A stretch of 64,000 nt of DNA from Chitinophaga cymbidii (GTDB taxonomy: Bacteria; Bacteroidota; Bacteroidia; Chitinophagales; Chitinophagaceae): the NCBI RefSeq assembly GCF_007992715.1, contig NZ_BKAU01000007.1, positions 124,001 to 188,000 of the forward strand. Direction: 5' to 3'. This document shows, in pieces, positions 14,106-24,367 of this stretch (positions within the stretch are counted from its first letter, which is position 1; the number at the start of each line of letters is the position of its first letter). Under the pieces are notes generated by a model. The model searched no databases and was not told the origin of the DNA. It saw only the letters and a list, made by a program, of their open reading frames with translations. Position numbers and translations under genes: made by a program.

Positions 14106-15737
14106 ATGCACAATGCTTATTTTAACTTTGCACATCCTGCAAATGAACCCGTCATGAGCTTTGCTCCGGGCTCTCCCGAAAGGGACGCCCTGAAAAAGCA
14201 ACTGGCTGCGTTCAAAGCAACGGAACAGGACATCCCCATGTATATCGGCGGAAAGGAAGTACGCACCGGCAAAACGGTAGACATCCGTCCCCCGCACGAG
14301 ATCAAACACAAACTGGGGCATTTCCATGCCGGAGACGCCAGTCATGTTACAGACGCCATCAACGCCGCGCTCGCCGCGCGTCAGCAATGGGCGGACACTC
14401 CCTGGGAGCACCGCGCCGCCATTTTCCTGAAAGCCGCCGAGCTGCTGGCCACCAAATACCGCGCGCATACCAATGCCGCCACCATGCTCGGACAGAGCAA
14501 GAACGCCTACCAGGCGGAGATCGACAGCGCCTGTGAGCTGATCGACTTCCTGCGTTTCAATGTGCATTATCTCACCGAGATCTACCGGCAGCAGCCCATC
14601 AGCTCTCCCGGCGTGCACAACCGCCTGGAATACCGCCCCCTCGAAGGGTTCGTGCTGGCGGTAACCCCCTTCAACTTCTCCGCCATCGGCGGCAACCTGC
14701 CCACCTCCGCGGCCATGTGCGGCAACGTGGTGGTATGGAAGCCCGCCAACACGCAGGTGTTCCACGCCAGCTTCTTTATGAAGGTGCTGATGGAAGCCGG
14801 CCTGCCTGACGGTGTGATCAACCTCGTATATGCCAGCGGACCCACCATCGGTGATGTGTGCTTTGCACACCCCGACTTCGCGGGTATTCACTTCACCGGC
14901 TCCACCGGCGTTTTCCAGACCATGTGGAAGACCATCGGCAACAATATCGCCAGATACAAAACATACCCCCGCATTGTTGGCGAAACCGGCGGCAAGGACT
15001 TCGTGATCGCGCATAAATCCGCGGATGTGGACACAGTGGTGACCGCACTGGCGCGTGGCGCTTTCGAATACCAGGGCCAGAAATGCTCCGCCGCTTCCCG
15101 CGCTTATCTTCCTTCCAACATCGCGGAAGAGATCAAAACAAAGCTCACCGCCGCGCTGAAAAGCATGAAGATGGGCACAACGGAAGATTTTTCCAACTTC
15201 ATCAATGCGGTGATCGATGAAAAGTCTTTCGACAAGATCGCCAGTTATATAGATAACGCGAAGAAAGACCCGTCCGCAAAGATCATCGCGGGTGGTAATT
15301 ACAACAAGTCGGAAGGATATTTCATCGAGCCGACCGTTATAGAAACCACCGACCCGAAATACATCACCATGTGCGAAGAGATCTTCGGACCCGTGCTCAG
15401 CATCTACGTGTACGACGCGGAGAAATTCGAAGAAACGCTCGAAGTGGTGGACAGCACCAGCACCTATGCGCTGACCGGCGCGGTACTGGGGCAGGACCGC
15501 TATGCTTTGGAGCTGGCGACCACGAAGCTCCGGAATGCGGCGGGCAATTTCTATATTAACGACAAGCCCACAGGAGCCGTAGTAGGGCAGCAGCCTTTCG
15601 GCGGCGCGCGGGCATCCGGCACGAACGACAAGGCCGGTTCCCAGCTGAACCTCTACCGCTGGTTAAGCGCCAGAACGGTGAAGGAAACGCTGGTGCCGCC
15701 AACAGATTACAGATATCCCTTCCTGCAGGAAGCATAG
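14106..15737 (+). CDS. pruA: 1-pyrroline-5-carboxylate dehydrogenase
   Basis: The NAD-dependent enzyme oxidises pyrroline-5-carboxylate/glutamate semialdehyde to glutamate, the last step of proline breakdown. The 543-residue aldehyde-dehydrogenase-fold protein has VTPFNFSAIGGNLP in the nucleotide region, FTGSTGVF, the general-base glutamate in VGETGGKDF, and the catalytic cysteine in GQKCSAASRAY. It is the stand-alone type; no proline dehydrogenase gene is in the window. It follows prfB by 26 bases and ends only 12 bases before the ECF sigma gene, so read-through into the sigma gene is possible. Confidence 0.96.
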   Translation: MHNAYFNFAHPANEPVMSFAPGSPERDALKKQLAAFKATEQDIPMYIGGKEVRTGKTVDIRPPHEIKHKLGHFHAGDASHVTDAINAALAARQQWADTPWEHRAAIFLKAAELLATKYRAHTNAATMLGQSKNAYQAEIDSACELIDFLRFNVHYLTEIYRQQPISSPGVHNRLEYRPLEGFVLAVTPFNFSAIGGNLPTSAAMCGNVVVWKPANTQVFHASFFMKVLMEAGLPDGVINLVYASGPTIGDVCFAHPDFAGIHFTGSTGVFQTMWKTIGNNIARYKTYPRIVGETGGKDFVIAHKSADVDTVVTALARGAFEYQGQKCSAASRAYLPSNIAEEIKTKLTAALKSMKMGTTEDFSNFINAVIDEKSFDKIASYIDNAKKDPSAKIIAGGNYNKSEGYFIEPTVIETTDPKYITMCEEIFGPVLSIYVYDAEKFEETLEVVDSTSTYALTGAVLGQDRYALELATTKLRNAAGNFYINDKPTGAVVGQQPFGGARASGTNDKAGSQLNLYRWLSARTVKETLVPPTDYRYPFLQEA

Positions 15738-15749
15738 TATTCCGTAACG

Positions 15750-16367
15750 TTGAATGAAAAAGAACTTTTCCAGCAAATAGCCGACGGCAATGAACGGGCC
15801 TTCCGGGAACTGTTCACCTTATACATGCCCCAGGTATATCCGATGATCTTCCGGATGGTGGAAGACGCGGATATGGCGGAAGACATTCTGCAGGATACAT
15901 TTTTAAGCGTATGGACGCATCGTGCGAAACTGCCGGGCATCGGCCATCCCCGGGCCTGGCTGCTTCGCATCGCTTACTACAAATCCCTGACCGGCCTGCG
16001 TAACCTGAAAACGCACCGGAAGGCCGCCGAAGCCATCTCCGCGGAGCTGCGCGCCCCGCTCACGAACAGCGCAACGGAAGAATCGCTCACCTGTAAAGCC
16101 ATCGTCCGCCTCGTTCGCCAGGCCGTGGAACAGATGCCTCCCCAGCAACGAAAAGTATACCTGCTCAGCAGGGAAAAAGGATACAACACCCGCGAAATAG
16201 CCGGGCTCATGGAACTCTCCGAACAATCCGTAAAGAACACCATGGTCCGCGCCCTGAAATTCATCCGCGCCGCCCTGGAAAAGGCCGGTTATTCACCTTT
16301 GTTTGCCGCGGCAATAATATTTTTGAATTATAGGTACTACTTTAGCGTTTGTCAGTCTTTAGTATGA
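15750..16367 (+). CDS. RNA polymerase ECF sigma factor (SusC-linked group)
   Basis: The frame has only a TTG start (15750) between the upstream in-frame stop (the pruA TAG) and the conserved beginning NEKELFQQIADGNERAFRELF. Region 2 covers residues 20-90 (MAEDILQDTFLSVW) and region 4 residues 125-180 (PPQQRKVYLLSREKGYNTREIA, SEQSVKNTMVRAL). The tail is hydrophobic. The 205-residue protein precedes FecR and an STN-bearing SusC, the standard Bacteroidota arrangement in which FecR holds the sigma factor until the receptor signals substrate. It probably transcribes the downstream SusC/SusD genes. Confidence 0.93.
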   Translation: MNEKELFQQIADGNERAFRELFTLYMPQVYPMIFRMVEDADMAEDILQDTFLSVWTHRAKLPGIGHPRAWLLRIAYYKSLTGLRNLKTHRKAAEAISAELRAPLTNSATEESLTCKAIVRLVRQAVEQMPPQQRKVYLLSREKGYNTREIAGLMELSEQSVKNTMVRALKFIRAALEKAGYSPLFAAAIIFLNYRYYFSVCQSLV

Positions 16368-16376
16368 GCGTAATTA

Positions 16377-17666
16377 ATGAATAAAGAGCGGATCATAGCA
16401 ATCATGGAGCGGGCACACGCCAGGCAGGCTACCGGAGAGGAGCTGCAGGAGCTTGCCGATGCATTGGACCGGGACCCGGATGGTTCGGTCACGGCTTCCA
16501 TGGAAGAATGGCTGGAGCAGCGCCGGCAGGGCATTGCCCTGCCCGGGGAAGCACGCGCGAATGCGATGATGGCGGAAATTCTGGAAGCCGGCAGGGTCAT
16601 TGACCAGCCGCAAAGCGGTGCAGCCGAAGCCGTAGACTTGCGGCAACACGGCGCAGCTGGAGCACCCGCAAACATCCATCAGCCCGCCGATGAAGCCCCC
16701 GCCAAAATACTCCCGCTTTCCCCCCGCAAACGCTACGGCAGGATCGCCGCCGCTGCCGCCATCTTACTGCTGGCAGGAGCCGCGTATTTCCTCCTCCGCC
16801 AACCATCCCCCGCACCACCCGCCATAGTGAGCACCACCCCGGATAAACCGGCCACAGAAGCGCTCCCCGGCGGCAAAAAAGCCCTGCTGACCCTCGCGAA
16901 CGGCGCCACCGTGGCACTCGACGAACAACATCCGGACACCATCACCCGGCAAGGCAACACCAACATCATCAAAACCAGCGAAGGCCGCCTGGTATATCAG
17001 CCCGGCAACGTCACCGCCACCGGCCTTGCGCTGCGCAACAAAGTATCCACCCCCCGCGGCGGGCAATACCAGGTAGACCTGGCGGACGGCACCCGCGTAT
17101 GGCTCAACGCCGCCTCGTCACTGCAATTCCCGGTAGACTTCAACGGCAGCGAAAGGGTAGTGGAGCTGGAAGGCGAAGCCTATTTTGAAGTAGCGCAGAA
17201 CAGCCGGCAGCCCTTTATCGTAAAAACAACGCAAACCACCATACAGGTGCTCGGCACCCGCTTCAATATATCCGCCTACAGCGATGAAACATGGCAGAAG
17301 ACCACGCTGCTGCAGGGAAAAGTACAGGTGCTGGCCGGCGACGCCCGGTACCGGCTGCAACCCGGCCAGCAGGTCATATTCGATAAAAAAGCCGCCGCCG
17401 CAAAACTCGTGCGGAACGCCAATACCGAAGAAGCCGTAGCCTGGAAGAACGGGTATTTCCAGTTCAGCGGCGCCGACGCAACCACCCTGCTGCGGGAGAT
17501 TTCCCGCTGGTACAATATTGAAGTGGTGTTCAACGGCGTACCCACCGGGTATGAACTGAGCGGGAAGATAGACCGGAACATCCGCCTGTCCAGCGTTGTG
17601 ACCGCCCTGCGTGAAGGCGGCGTGCACTGCACCCTCGAAGGCAACAAGCTCATCGTTACCCAATAA
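16377..17666 (+). CDS. FecR-family anti-sigma factor
   Basis: The 429-residue protein has a cytosolic N-terminal sigma-binding part (1-118), one membrane segment (122-140), then periplasmic FecR domain (about 220-320; LADGTRVWLNAASSLQFP and GEAYFEVA) and a C-terminal DUF4974-type domain (about 355-429) that contacts the receptor signalling domain. It lies ten bases after the ECF sigma gene and before the STN-containing SusC, completing a sigma/anti-sigma/receptor relay. The linker between residues 75 and 115 is rich in alanine and proline. Confidence 0.95.
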   Translation: MNKERIIAIMERAHARQATGEELQELADALDRDPDGSVTASMEEWLEQRRQGIALPGEARANAMMAEILEAGRVIDQPQSGAAEAVDLRQHGAAGAPANIHQPADEAPAKILPLSPRKRYGRIAAAAAILLLAGAAYFLLRQPSPAPPAIVSTTPDKPATEALPGGKKALLTLANGATVALDEQHPDTITRQGNTNIIKTSEGRLVYQPGNVTATGLALRNKVSTPRGGQYQVDLADGTRVWLNAASSLQFPVDFNGSERVVELEGEAYFEVAQNSRQPFIVKTTQTTIQVLGTRFNISAYSDETWQKTTLLQGKVQVLAGDARYRLQPGQQVIFDKKAAAAKLVRNANTEEAVAWKNGYFQFSGADATTLLREISRWYNIEVVFNGVPTGYELSGKIDRNIRLSSVVTALREGGVHCTLEGNKLIVTQ

Positions 17667-17742
17667 ATAATAATCCTCGAAAATTCCTCAAAAAAAGAGG
17701 ATATTGCTGCTGCATGTAGGAGTATAGGAAAATCACCTTCAC

Positions 17743-20700
17743 ATGAGGCGGAATTTTACACGTTTACTTTTTTGTTTACTCTGTTTATCCACTGATGTCT
17801 ATTCGCAGCGTGTGACACTCGTTTATGAAAATGCGCCGTTGTGCGATATCTTCGCTGCCATCCAGCAACAAAGCGGCTATTCGCTGCTCTACAATAACAA
17901 GCTGCTCAAAAATGAAAGACCGGTTACGATCGATGTGAAGAACGTTAGCCTGGAAGATGCGCTGGCGGCCAGTCTGCAACATACGAAACTCACCTGGGTG
18001 ATCACCGACCGGATCATCGTCATCCGTAAAAAAACAGGGGAGGAGCTGTTACCGGTGCTTGCGAAAATAAGCGGAAAGGTGGTGGACGATACCGGTACAC
18101 CGTTGCCCGGCGCCAGCATCATGGTCCGGGAACATGGCGCCGGTACGCTGGCGGACAAGGACGGTAACTTCACGCTGAAAAATATACTCCACGGCCCCTG
18201 TACCATCGAAGTTTCCTTCATCGGTTTCCGCACCCTGAAAAAAAAGCTGCAGGTTAGCGACAGCGTGTTATTCGTTTCGCTATCGCTGGAAAGGGACGAA
18301 AGCAGCCTCGCCGAATTTACAGTCACCGCGCTCGGCATCGCCCGCAAATCCAGGAGCCTCACCTACGCCACCGAAGTAGTGGCCGGCAGCGACCTCACCA
18401 CCGTCAAGAACACGAACATCCTGAACAGCCTGAGCGGTAAAGTGGCCGGCCTGCAGGTAAACCGCACCTCCGGCGGTGCGGGCGGTTCGGTGAGAATGGT
18501 ATTGCGCGGCGACAAATCCACCCGCAACAGCCAGCCGCTTTATGTGATAGACGGCCTGCCCGTGTATAACCAGGTAGGCGGCCCCAGCGCGGGGCTGTAC
18601 AACGAAATTCCCGACGCCGGCGATGTGATCAGCACCCTCAACCCGGACGATATTGAAAGCATCAGCCTGCTGAAAGGCGCCTCCGCATCCGCCTTGTACG
18701 GCAGCCAGGGCAGCAACGGCGTAGTGCTCATCACCACAAAAAAAGGAAAGAACGGCGGCGGCCGGATCGATTTTTCCAGCAGCGTTACCGTAGAAAAGGC
18801 GAAGATATTACCGAAGCTGCAATACGATTATCTGCAAACCACCCCGCCCACGGAATCATCGCCCGGCAGCGACGAAAGCTGGGGCGCAAAAGGCGCCACG
18901 CAGCCGGACAAGGATTATGTAAAGGATTTCTTCCAGACCGGCCTCACCTTCATCAACAGCCTCGGCCTGCAAACCGGCAACGAACATTCCTCCAACTACC
19001 TCTCTTATTCCAACACCGATAACAAAGGCATACTGCCCACCAGCCGCTACAAGCAGCATACGCTCAGCTTCCGGCAAAGCAGCAGGCTGCTGAACGGCCG
19101 CCTGCACTTCGACGGCACTTTCATCGGCGCCATGCAGCAGGCGCACAACCGCATCAACCCCGGCATCTATTTCAATCCTTTACCCGGACTGTATATGTTC
19201 CCGCGCGGACAGAACTTTTCCGATTACAAGCAGTTCGAATATTTTTCTCCCGCCCGTTATCTGTATGCGCAAAACTGGTGGAATATCAACTACGATAAAG
19301 ACCTTGCCAACGGCGGCGGTTGGGGCGGCCAGGATTACCAGCAGAACCCGTACTGGACGCTGCACCGCAACGCATCAGAGAACCGCAACCAGAACGTGTA
19401 CGCCGCAGTATCGCTGAAATACATCCTCAACACCTGGCTTTCCGTGCAGGCGCGCGGCAACGTGAGCTACTTTCTCAATGAGTACGAACGCCGCATCCAT
19501 GCCACCACGCAAGCCACGCTCGCCCGCGCCAACGGCAACTACTTCTCCGGCCGCACCAATAACCGCGCCCTGTACGGCGACCTGCTGCTCACCGGCGAAC
19601 GGCGCCTTGGCAGCGACTGGGGCGTCAGCTTTACCGCCGGCACCTCCGTGCAGGACCAGCAGGGAAAAGTGACCACCATTGAAGGCTCTCCGTCCGTACC
19701 CAACGTCTTCCTCGAATCCGCGCTCGAACGCGCCACGATAGACATCCGCAATACCGCCACCAACCGCCAGCTGCAATCCGTATTCGGCAGCCTGCAATTC
19801 AGCTACCGGGACAAGCTGTACTTCGATCTGTCCGACCGCCACGACTGGTCTTCCACACTGGCTTTCACCACTACGGAAGGCCGCGGGTACAACTATTATT
19901 CCGCCGGCCTCAGCGCCATGCTGCATGAATGGATACAGCTGCCGCCGTTCATCAACATGGCGAAAGTGCGCGCGTCCTACGCCATCGTGGGAAACGATAT
20001 TGCGCCCTTCAGCACCTATCCGCTGTATACGTTCCTCGGCGGCGGCGTGTCCAGCCCGCCGGTCAGCCGGCCGGTGGTGGGCGTGCCGGGCATTGAGCTG
20101 CAGCCGGAACGCAACAAGTCATTAGAGATCGGCACCCACTGGAAGCTGTTCGACAACCGGCTTTCGCTGGACGTGACCTGGTACAAATCCAATATCATTC
20201 ACCAGTATTTCAGCGGCGTAAGCCTGCTGGCCGGTCCCGGTACACTGGCGGACATCAATGCCGGCAACATCCAGAACAAAGGGTTGGAGATCATGCTCAG
20301 CGGCAAGCTGATAGACCGGCCGGACTGGAACTGGACCAGCACGCTGAATTTCTATCATAACAGCAACCGCGTGATAGAGCTGTTCGATTATGGAGTGGTA
20401 GATTATGCGTCCAACCAGCAATACCGCTTAACCGGCGGATCAGGGGCGGAAGACGGCATCCTGAAAAAAGGCGGCGCCTACGGCGATATATACGGCAGAG
20501 GCTTTCGCCGGGACGAGCAGGGAAGGATCGTCATCAATTCCGCCACGGGCATCCCTTATTATGAGAACGGGCAATATCTCGGCAACCCCAATCCCCGTAT
20601 TTCCGTGGGCCTGAAGCAGGACCTGCGCTTCCGTGATTTTTCTTTCAGCTTTCTGATCGATGGAAAATTCGGCGGCAAGGTGCTGAGCTTCACCAATGCC

Positions 20701-21114
20701 TTCCTCGATCAGATGGGCGTGAGCGCTGAAACCGGGCGGCTGCGCGACGAAGGCGGTTATATGACGATAGAAAATGCGGTGGACGAGAACGGGCACCCCT
20801 GGCAGCAAAAAACCCCGGCGCGGGAATATTTTGCGCAAACCAGCGGCAAAACGCCGGTAATGGAACAATATATGTACAGCGCCACGGCCATCCGCCTGCG
20901 GGAAATATCCTTTTCCTGCAAGCTGCCCTTCCGGCGGCCGGCATTACAGCAGCTTCAGGTCGGCCTCACCGGCAGCAATCTTTTCTTCTTTTTACTCGAT
21001 GCGCCTTTTGACCCCGAACAGGTAGCAGGCGTAAACCCCGTAGGCGTGGGCGTGGATGTATTCGGCCTGCCCATGAGCAGCAGCATGGGCATTACGCTGA
21101 AGTACACGCACTGA
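17743..21114 (+). CDS. SusC/RagA TonB-dependent receptor with N-terminal STN signalling domain
   Basis: The 1123-residue outer-membrane protein has a signal peptide (1-21), an STN domain (about 22-97, ending WVITDRIIVIRKK), a carboxypeptidase-regulatory-like domain (108-180), a plug (about 195-335, with VIDGLP and ASASALYGSQGSNGVVLITT) and a beta-barrel ending in an aromatic-containing C-terminus. STN domains touch FecR, so this is the signalling receptor of the locus as well as an importer. It is a close paralogue of the next gene and has no SusD directly after it. Confidence 0.95.
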   Translation: MRRNFTRLLFCLLCLSTDVYSQRVTLVYENAPLCDIFAAIQQQSGYSLLYNNKLLKNERPVTIDVKNVSLEDALAASLQHTKLTWVITDRIIVIRKKTGEELLPVLAKISGKVVDDTGTPLPGASIMVREHGAGTLADKDGNFTLKNILHGPCTIEVSFIGFRTLKKKLQVSDSVLFVSLSLERDESSLAEFTVTALGIARKSRSLTYATEVVAGSDLTTVKNTNILNSLSGKVAGLQVNRTSGGAGGSVRMVLRGDKSTRNSQPLYVIDGLPVYNQVGGPSAGLYNEIPDAGDVISTLNPDDIESISLLKGASASALYGSQGSNGVVLITTKKGKNGGGRIDFSSSVTVEKAKILPKLQYDYLQTTPPTESSPGSDESWGAKGATQPDKDYVKDFFQTGLTFINSLGLQTGNEHSSNYLSYSNTDNKGILPTSRYKQHTLSFRQSSRLLNGRLHFDGTFIGAMQQAHNRINPGIYFNPLPGLYMFPRGQNFSDYKQFEYFSPARYLYAQNWWNINYDKDLANGGGWGGQDYQQNPYWTLHRNASENRNQNVYAAVSLKYILNTWLSVQARGNVSYFLNEYERRIHATTQATLARANGNYFSGRTNNRALYGDLLLTGERRLGSDWGVSFTAGTSVQDQQGKVTTIEGSPSVPNVFLESALERATIDIRNTATNRQLQSVFGSLQFSYRDKLYFDLSDRHDWSSTLAFTTTEGRGYNYYSAGLSAMLHEWIQLPPFINMAKVRASYAIVGNDIAPFSTYPLYTFLGGGVSSPPVSRPVVGVPGIELQPERNKSLEIGTHWKLFDNRLSLDVTWYKSNIIHQYFSGVSLLAGPGTLADINAGNIQNKGLEIMLSGKLIDRPDWNWTSTLNFYHNSNRVIELFDYGVVDYASNQQYRLTGGSGAEDGILKKGGAYGDIYGRGFRRDEQGRIVINSATGIPYYENGQYLGNPNPRISVGLKQDLRFRDFSFSFLIDGKFGGKVLSFTNAFLDQMGVSAETGRLRDEGGYMTIENAVDENGHPWQQKTPAREYFAQTSGKTPVMEQYMYSATAIRLREISFSCKLPFRRPALQQLQVGLTGSNLFFFLLDAPFDPEQVAGVNPVGVGVDVFGLPMSSSMGITLKYTH

Positions 21115-24100
21115 TTTTTTTTGAAAAAACAATAGGTACCTCTGTTTTATCAGCGAGTCTTTACTACAAATAAGGTCCACGTGTCTATGATCATTGTTCA
21201 ACCAAAAATCTAACGTATGATGCGTTTATTGTTTTCTGTTGTATTACTCTTCCTATCCCTGCCCATGATGGCCCAGACGCGCCAGGTAAAAGGCGTGGTC
21301 AAAGACAGCACCGGCTCGCCGCTGATCGGGGCCACCGTACGTGTGCAGGGTACAGGTACCGGCACTATCGCCAACGAAGAAGGCCGGTTTACGCTTGCCG
21401 TTCCCGCGGGAACAGTGACCCTTGAAGTATCTTCCGCGGGATTCGCCACGAGGCGGATCAGCGTTGGCGCATCCGACGCGGAAGTATCGGTGGTATTGGA
21501 CCCCGACGTGCAGCAGCTCGAAGGCGTAGTGGTTACCGCCCTCGGCATCACGCGCAAAGCGCGCAGCCTTACATATTCCATGCAGTCCGTTTCCGGCAGC
21601 GACCTCACTACAGTAAAGAACACCAACGTGCTGAACAGCCTCAACGGCAAGGTAGCCGGCGTACAGGTGAACCGCACCTCCGGCGGTGCGGGCGGTTCCG
21701 TGAGAATGGTTTTGCGCGGCGATAAATCCACCCGCAACAGCCAGCCGCTTTATGTAATAGACGGCCTGCCGATCATCAACCAGATCGGCGGTCCCGATGC
21801 CGGCCTTTATAACAACGCCCCCGATGCGGGCGACATCATGAGCACGCTCAACCCTGACGACATCGAAAGCATCAACCTGCTGAAAGGCGCCTCCGCCTCC
21901 GCATTGTACGGCAGCCAGGGCAGTAACGGCGTAGTGCTCATCACCACAAGAAAAGGAAAGAACGGCATCAGCAAGATCGACTTTTCCAGCAGCATGACGG
22001 TGGACCGTGTGAACGTACTGCCGGAGCTGCAGCATGACTACCAGCAAACGACCGCGCCCACCGCATCAGCGCCCGGCAGCGACGACAGCTGGGGCGCAAA
22101 AGGCGCTACGCAGCCGGACAAGGATTATGTAAAGGATTTCTTTCAGACCGGCCTTACCTTCATCAACAGCCTCAGCTTTCAAACCGGCAACGAAAGATCA
22201 TCCAACTACCTTTCCTATTCCAATACGGACAATAAGGGCGTACTGCCCACCAGCAGCTACAAGCAGCATACGCTCAGCTTCCGGCAAAGCAGCAAGCTGC
22301 TGAACGACCGCCTGATCTTCGACGGTACGTTCATGGGCTCCCTGCAAAAGGCGCACAACCGCCTCACGCCGGGCATCTACTTCAACCCGCTGACCGGCTT
22401 GTACCTGTTCCCACGCGGGCAGAACTTCGACGATTACAAACAATACGAATATTTTTCACCCGCCCGTTACCTGTACGCGCAGAACTGGTGGAACATCAAT
22501 TACGATAAAGACCTTGCCAACGGAGGCGGTTGGGGCGGCCAGGATTACCAGCAGAATCCGTACTGGACGCTGCACCGTAATCCTGCCGACAACCGCAACC
22601 AGAACGTTTACGGCGCGGTATCGCTCAAATACCTGCTGAACGACTGGCTGGTATTGCAGACACGCGGCAACATCAGTCATTTCATCAATGAATATGAACG
22701 GCACATGTTCGCCACCACACAATCCACCCTTGCCCGCGCCAACGGCAACCTGTTCAGCAGCCGCAGCACCAGCCGCTCGCTGTATGGCGACCTGCTGCTG
22801 ACCGGCGAGCGGAAGATCGGCGGCGACTGGGGCATCGGCTTTACCGCGGGTACCTCCATACAGGACCAGCAGGCGAAGACCATCACCGTAGCCGGTTCGC
22901 CCACCGTTCCCAACGTTTTCCTGGAATCCGCGCTGGACAAAGCCAACATCGATATCCGTAATACCACGGAAGGCAGTCCCACCGCCCACCGCCAGCTGCA
23001 ATCCCTGTTCGGCAGCCTGCAATTCAACTACAAGGAAATGCTGTTCCTCGACCTGGCGGACCGCCACGACTGGTCGTCCACACTCGCTTTCACGCCCACG
23101 GAAAAACGCGGCTACAATTACTATTCCGTTGGCCTGAGCGCCGTGCTGAACGACATCTTCCGCTTGCCCGCGGCCGTGAACCTCGCCAAGCTGCGGGCTT
23201 CCTACGCCGTAGTAGGGAACGACGTAGCAGCCAACAGCACTTATCCGTTGTACACCTTCACCACCGGCGGCGTATCCAATCCTCCCGCCAGCCAGCCCGC
23301 GCCGGATTCGCTGGGCCTCGGCCTCAAGCCGGAGCGCAACAAATCCATCGAGATCGGTACACAGTGGAGCCTGCTTAATAACCGTTTGTCCGTTGACGTT
23401 ACCTGGTACAAATCCAACATCATTCACCAGTACTTCAGCGGCATAGACCTGCTGATCGGCACCAGCACCAAAGGCGACATCAACGCCGGCAACATCCAGA
23501 ATACGGGTATAGAAGCATCAGTATCCTACCAGGTGTTCAATAACAGCAAATTCAACTGGACGAGCACGGTGAATTTCTCCCGGAACAAGAACAGGATCGT
23601 GGAGCTGTTTGACCCCGCCATCGTAAAAGGCGCCAATGCTGCATCGATCTACAAACTGAAAAGCAGCGGCGAATATACCGCGCTGAAGCTGGACGGTTCC
23701 TTCGGCGACTTCTACGGCCGCACCTTCCAGCGCGACCCGCAGGGCAGGGTAGTGGTGAACAGCACCACGCATCTGCCGGTGCTGATAGACAGCCTGTTCG
23801 GCAATCCCAATCCGAAATTCATACTGGGCTGGAACAACACTTTCTCCATTGGTAATGTATATATCGGTATGCTGATAGATGGTAAATTTGGTGGAAAGGT
23901 GTTCAGCATCACAGAAGGATATCTTGACCAGCTCGGCGTGAGCAAACGCACTGGTGAAGCGCGTGACAACGGCGGCACCGTGAACATCGCCAATGCGGTG
24001 GACGAGAACGGCCATGCATGGAGCGGTACCGTAGACGCGCAGACCTATTACAAGCACATCGGCGGCAAAACGCCGGCGGGTGCTGCGTACATCTTCGACG

Positions 24101-24333
24101 CCACGGCTATCCGCCTCCGGGAACTGTCCGTTGCCTGGAAGCTGCCGCTGAAAGGGAACGCGGTGAAAGATCTCCGCCTTGGCCTGATCGGCAACAACCT
24201 GTTCTTCTTCAAGCGCGAAGCGCCGTTTGATCCCGAACAGGTGGCAGGCGTGAACGCCGGCGGCGTAGGCATCGACGCATTCGGCCTGCCGGCTACCCGG
24301 AGCATTGGTATGAACCTGAAATGCTCCTTCTGA
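18331..24333 (+). repeat. Imperfect tandem duplication covering the two SusC genes
   Basis: The region 18331-21114 (plug and barrel of the first SusC) is repeated collinearly at 21541-24333, shifted by about 3.21-3.22 kb. Several stretches of 50 or more bases, for example around the VIDGLP coding segment (18535 and 21745), differ at only a few third positions. The N-terminal STN part is not duplicated. Confidence 0.85.
21217..24333 (+). CDS. SusC/RagA TonB-dependent receptor, paralogue without STN domain
   Basis: The 1038-residue protein has a signal peptide (1-20, ending MMAQ), a regulatory-like beta domain (23-95), a plug (about 105-245) and a beta-barrel. It lacks STN, so it should transport without signalling to FecR. 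From the plug onward it is closely similar to the upstream SusC over its whole length. The SusD gene follows after 22 bases, so this copy is the likely partner of that lipoprotein. The two barrels differ most around residues 690-790 and 850-930, which may change the cargo. Confidence 0.95.
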   Translation: MMRLLFSVVLLFLSLPMMAQTRQVKGVVKDSTGSPLIGATVRVQGTGTGTIANEEGRFTLAVPAGTVTLEVSSAGFATRRISVGASDAEVSVVLDPDVQQLEGVVVTALGITRKARSLTYSMQSVSGSDLTTVKNTNVLNSLNGKVAGVQVNRTSGGAGGSVRMVLRGDKSTRNSQPLYVIDGLPIINQIGGPDAGLYNNAPDAGDIMSTLNPDDIESINLLKGASASALYGSQGSNGVVLITTRKGKNGISKIDFSSSMTVDRVNVLPELQHDYQQTTAPTASAPGSDDSWGAKGATQPDKDYVKDFFQTGLTFINSLSFQTGNERSSNYLSYSNTDNKGVLPTSSYKQHTLSFRQSSKLLNDRLIFDGTFMGSLQKAHNRLTPGIYFNPLTGLYLFPRGQNFDDYKQYEYFSPARYLYAQNWWNINYDKDLANGGGWGGQDYQQNPYWTLHRNPADNRNQNVYGAVSLKYLLNDWLVLQTRGNISHFINEYERHMFATTQSTLARANGNLFSSRSTSRSLYGDLLLTGERKIGGDWGIGFTAGTSIQDQQAKTITVAGSPTVPNVFLESALDKANIDIRNTTEGSPTAHRQLQSLFGSLQFNYKEMLFLDLADRHDWSSTLAFTPTEKRGYNYYSVGLSAVLNDIFRLPAAVNLAKLRASYAVVGNDVAANSTYPLYTFTTGGVSNPPASQPAPDSLGLGLKPERNKSIEIGTQWSLLNNRLSVDVTWYKSNIIHQYFSGIDLLIGTSTKGDINAGNIQNTGIEASVSYQVFNNSKFNWTSTVNFSRNKNRIVELFDPAIVKGANAASIYKLKSSGEYTALKLDGSFGDFYGRTFQRDPQGRVVVNSTTHLPVLIDSLFGNPNPKFILGWNNTFSIGNVYIGMLIDGKFGGKVFSITEGYLDQLGVSKRTGEARDNGGTVNIANAVDENGHAWSGTVDAQTYYKHIGGKTPAGAAYIFDATAIRLRELSVAWKLPLKGNAVKDLRLGLIGNNLFFFKREAPFDPEQVAGVNAGGVGIDAFGLPATRSIGMNLKCSF

Positions 24334-24367
24334 GACACCCATTTTTTATGACCAATTGTATGAATAT

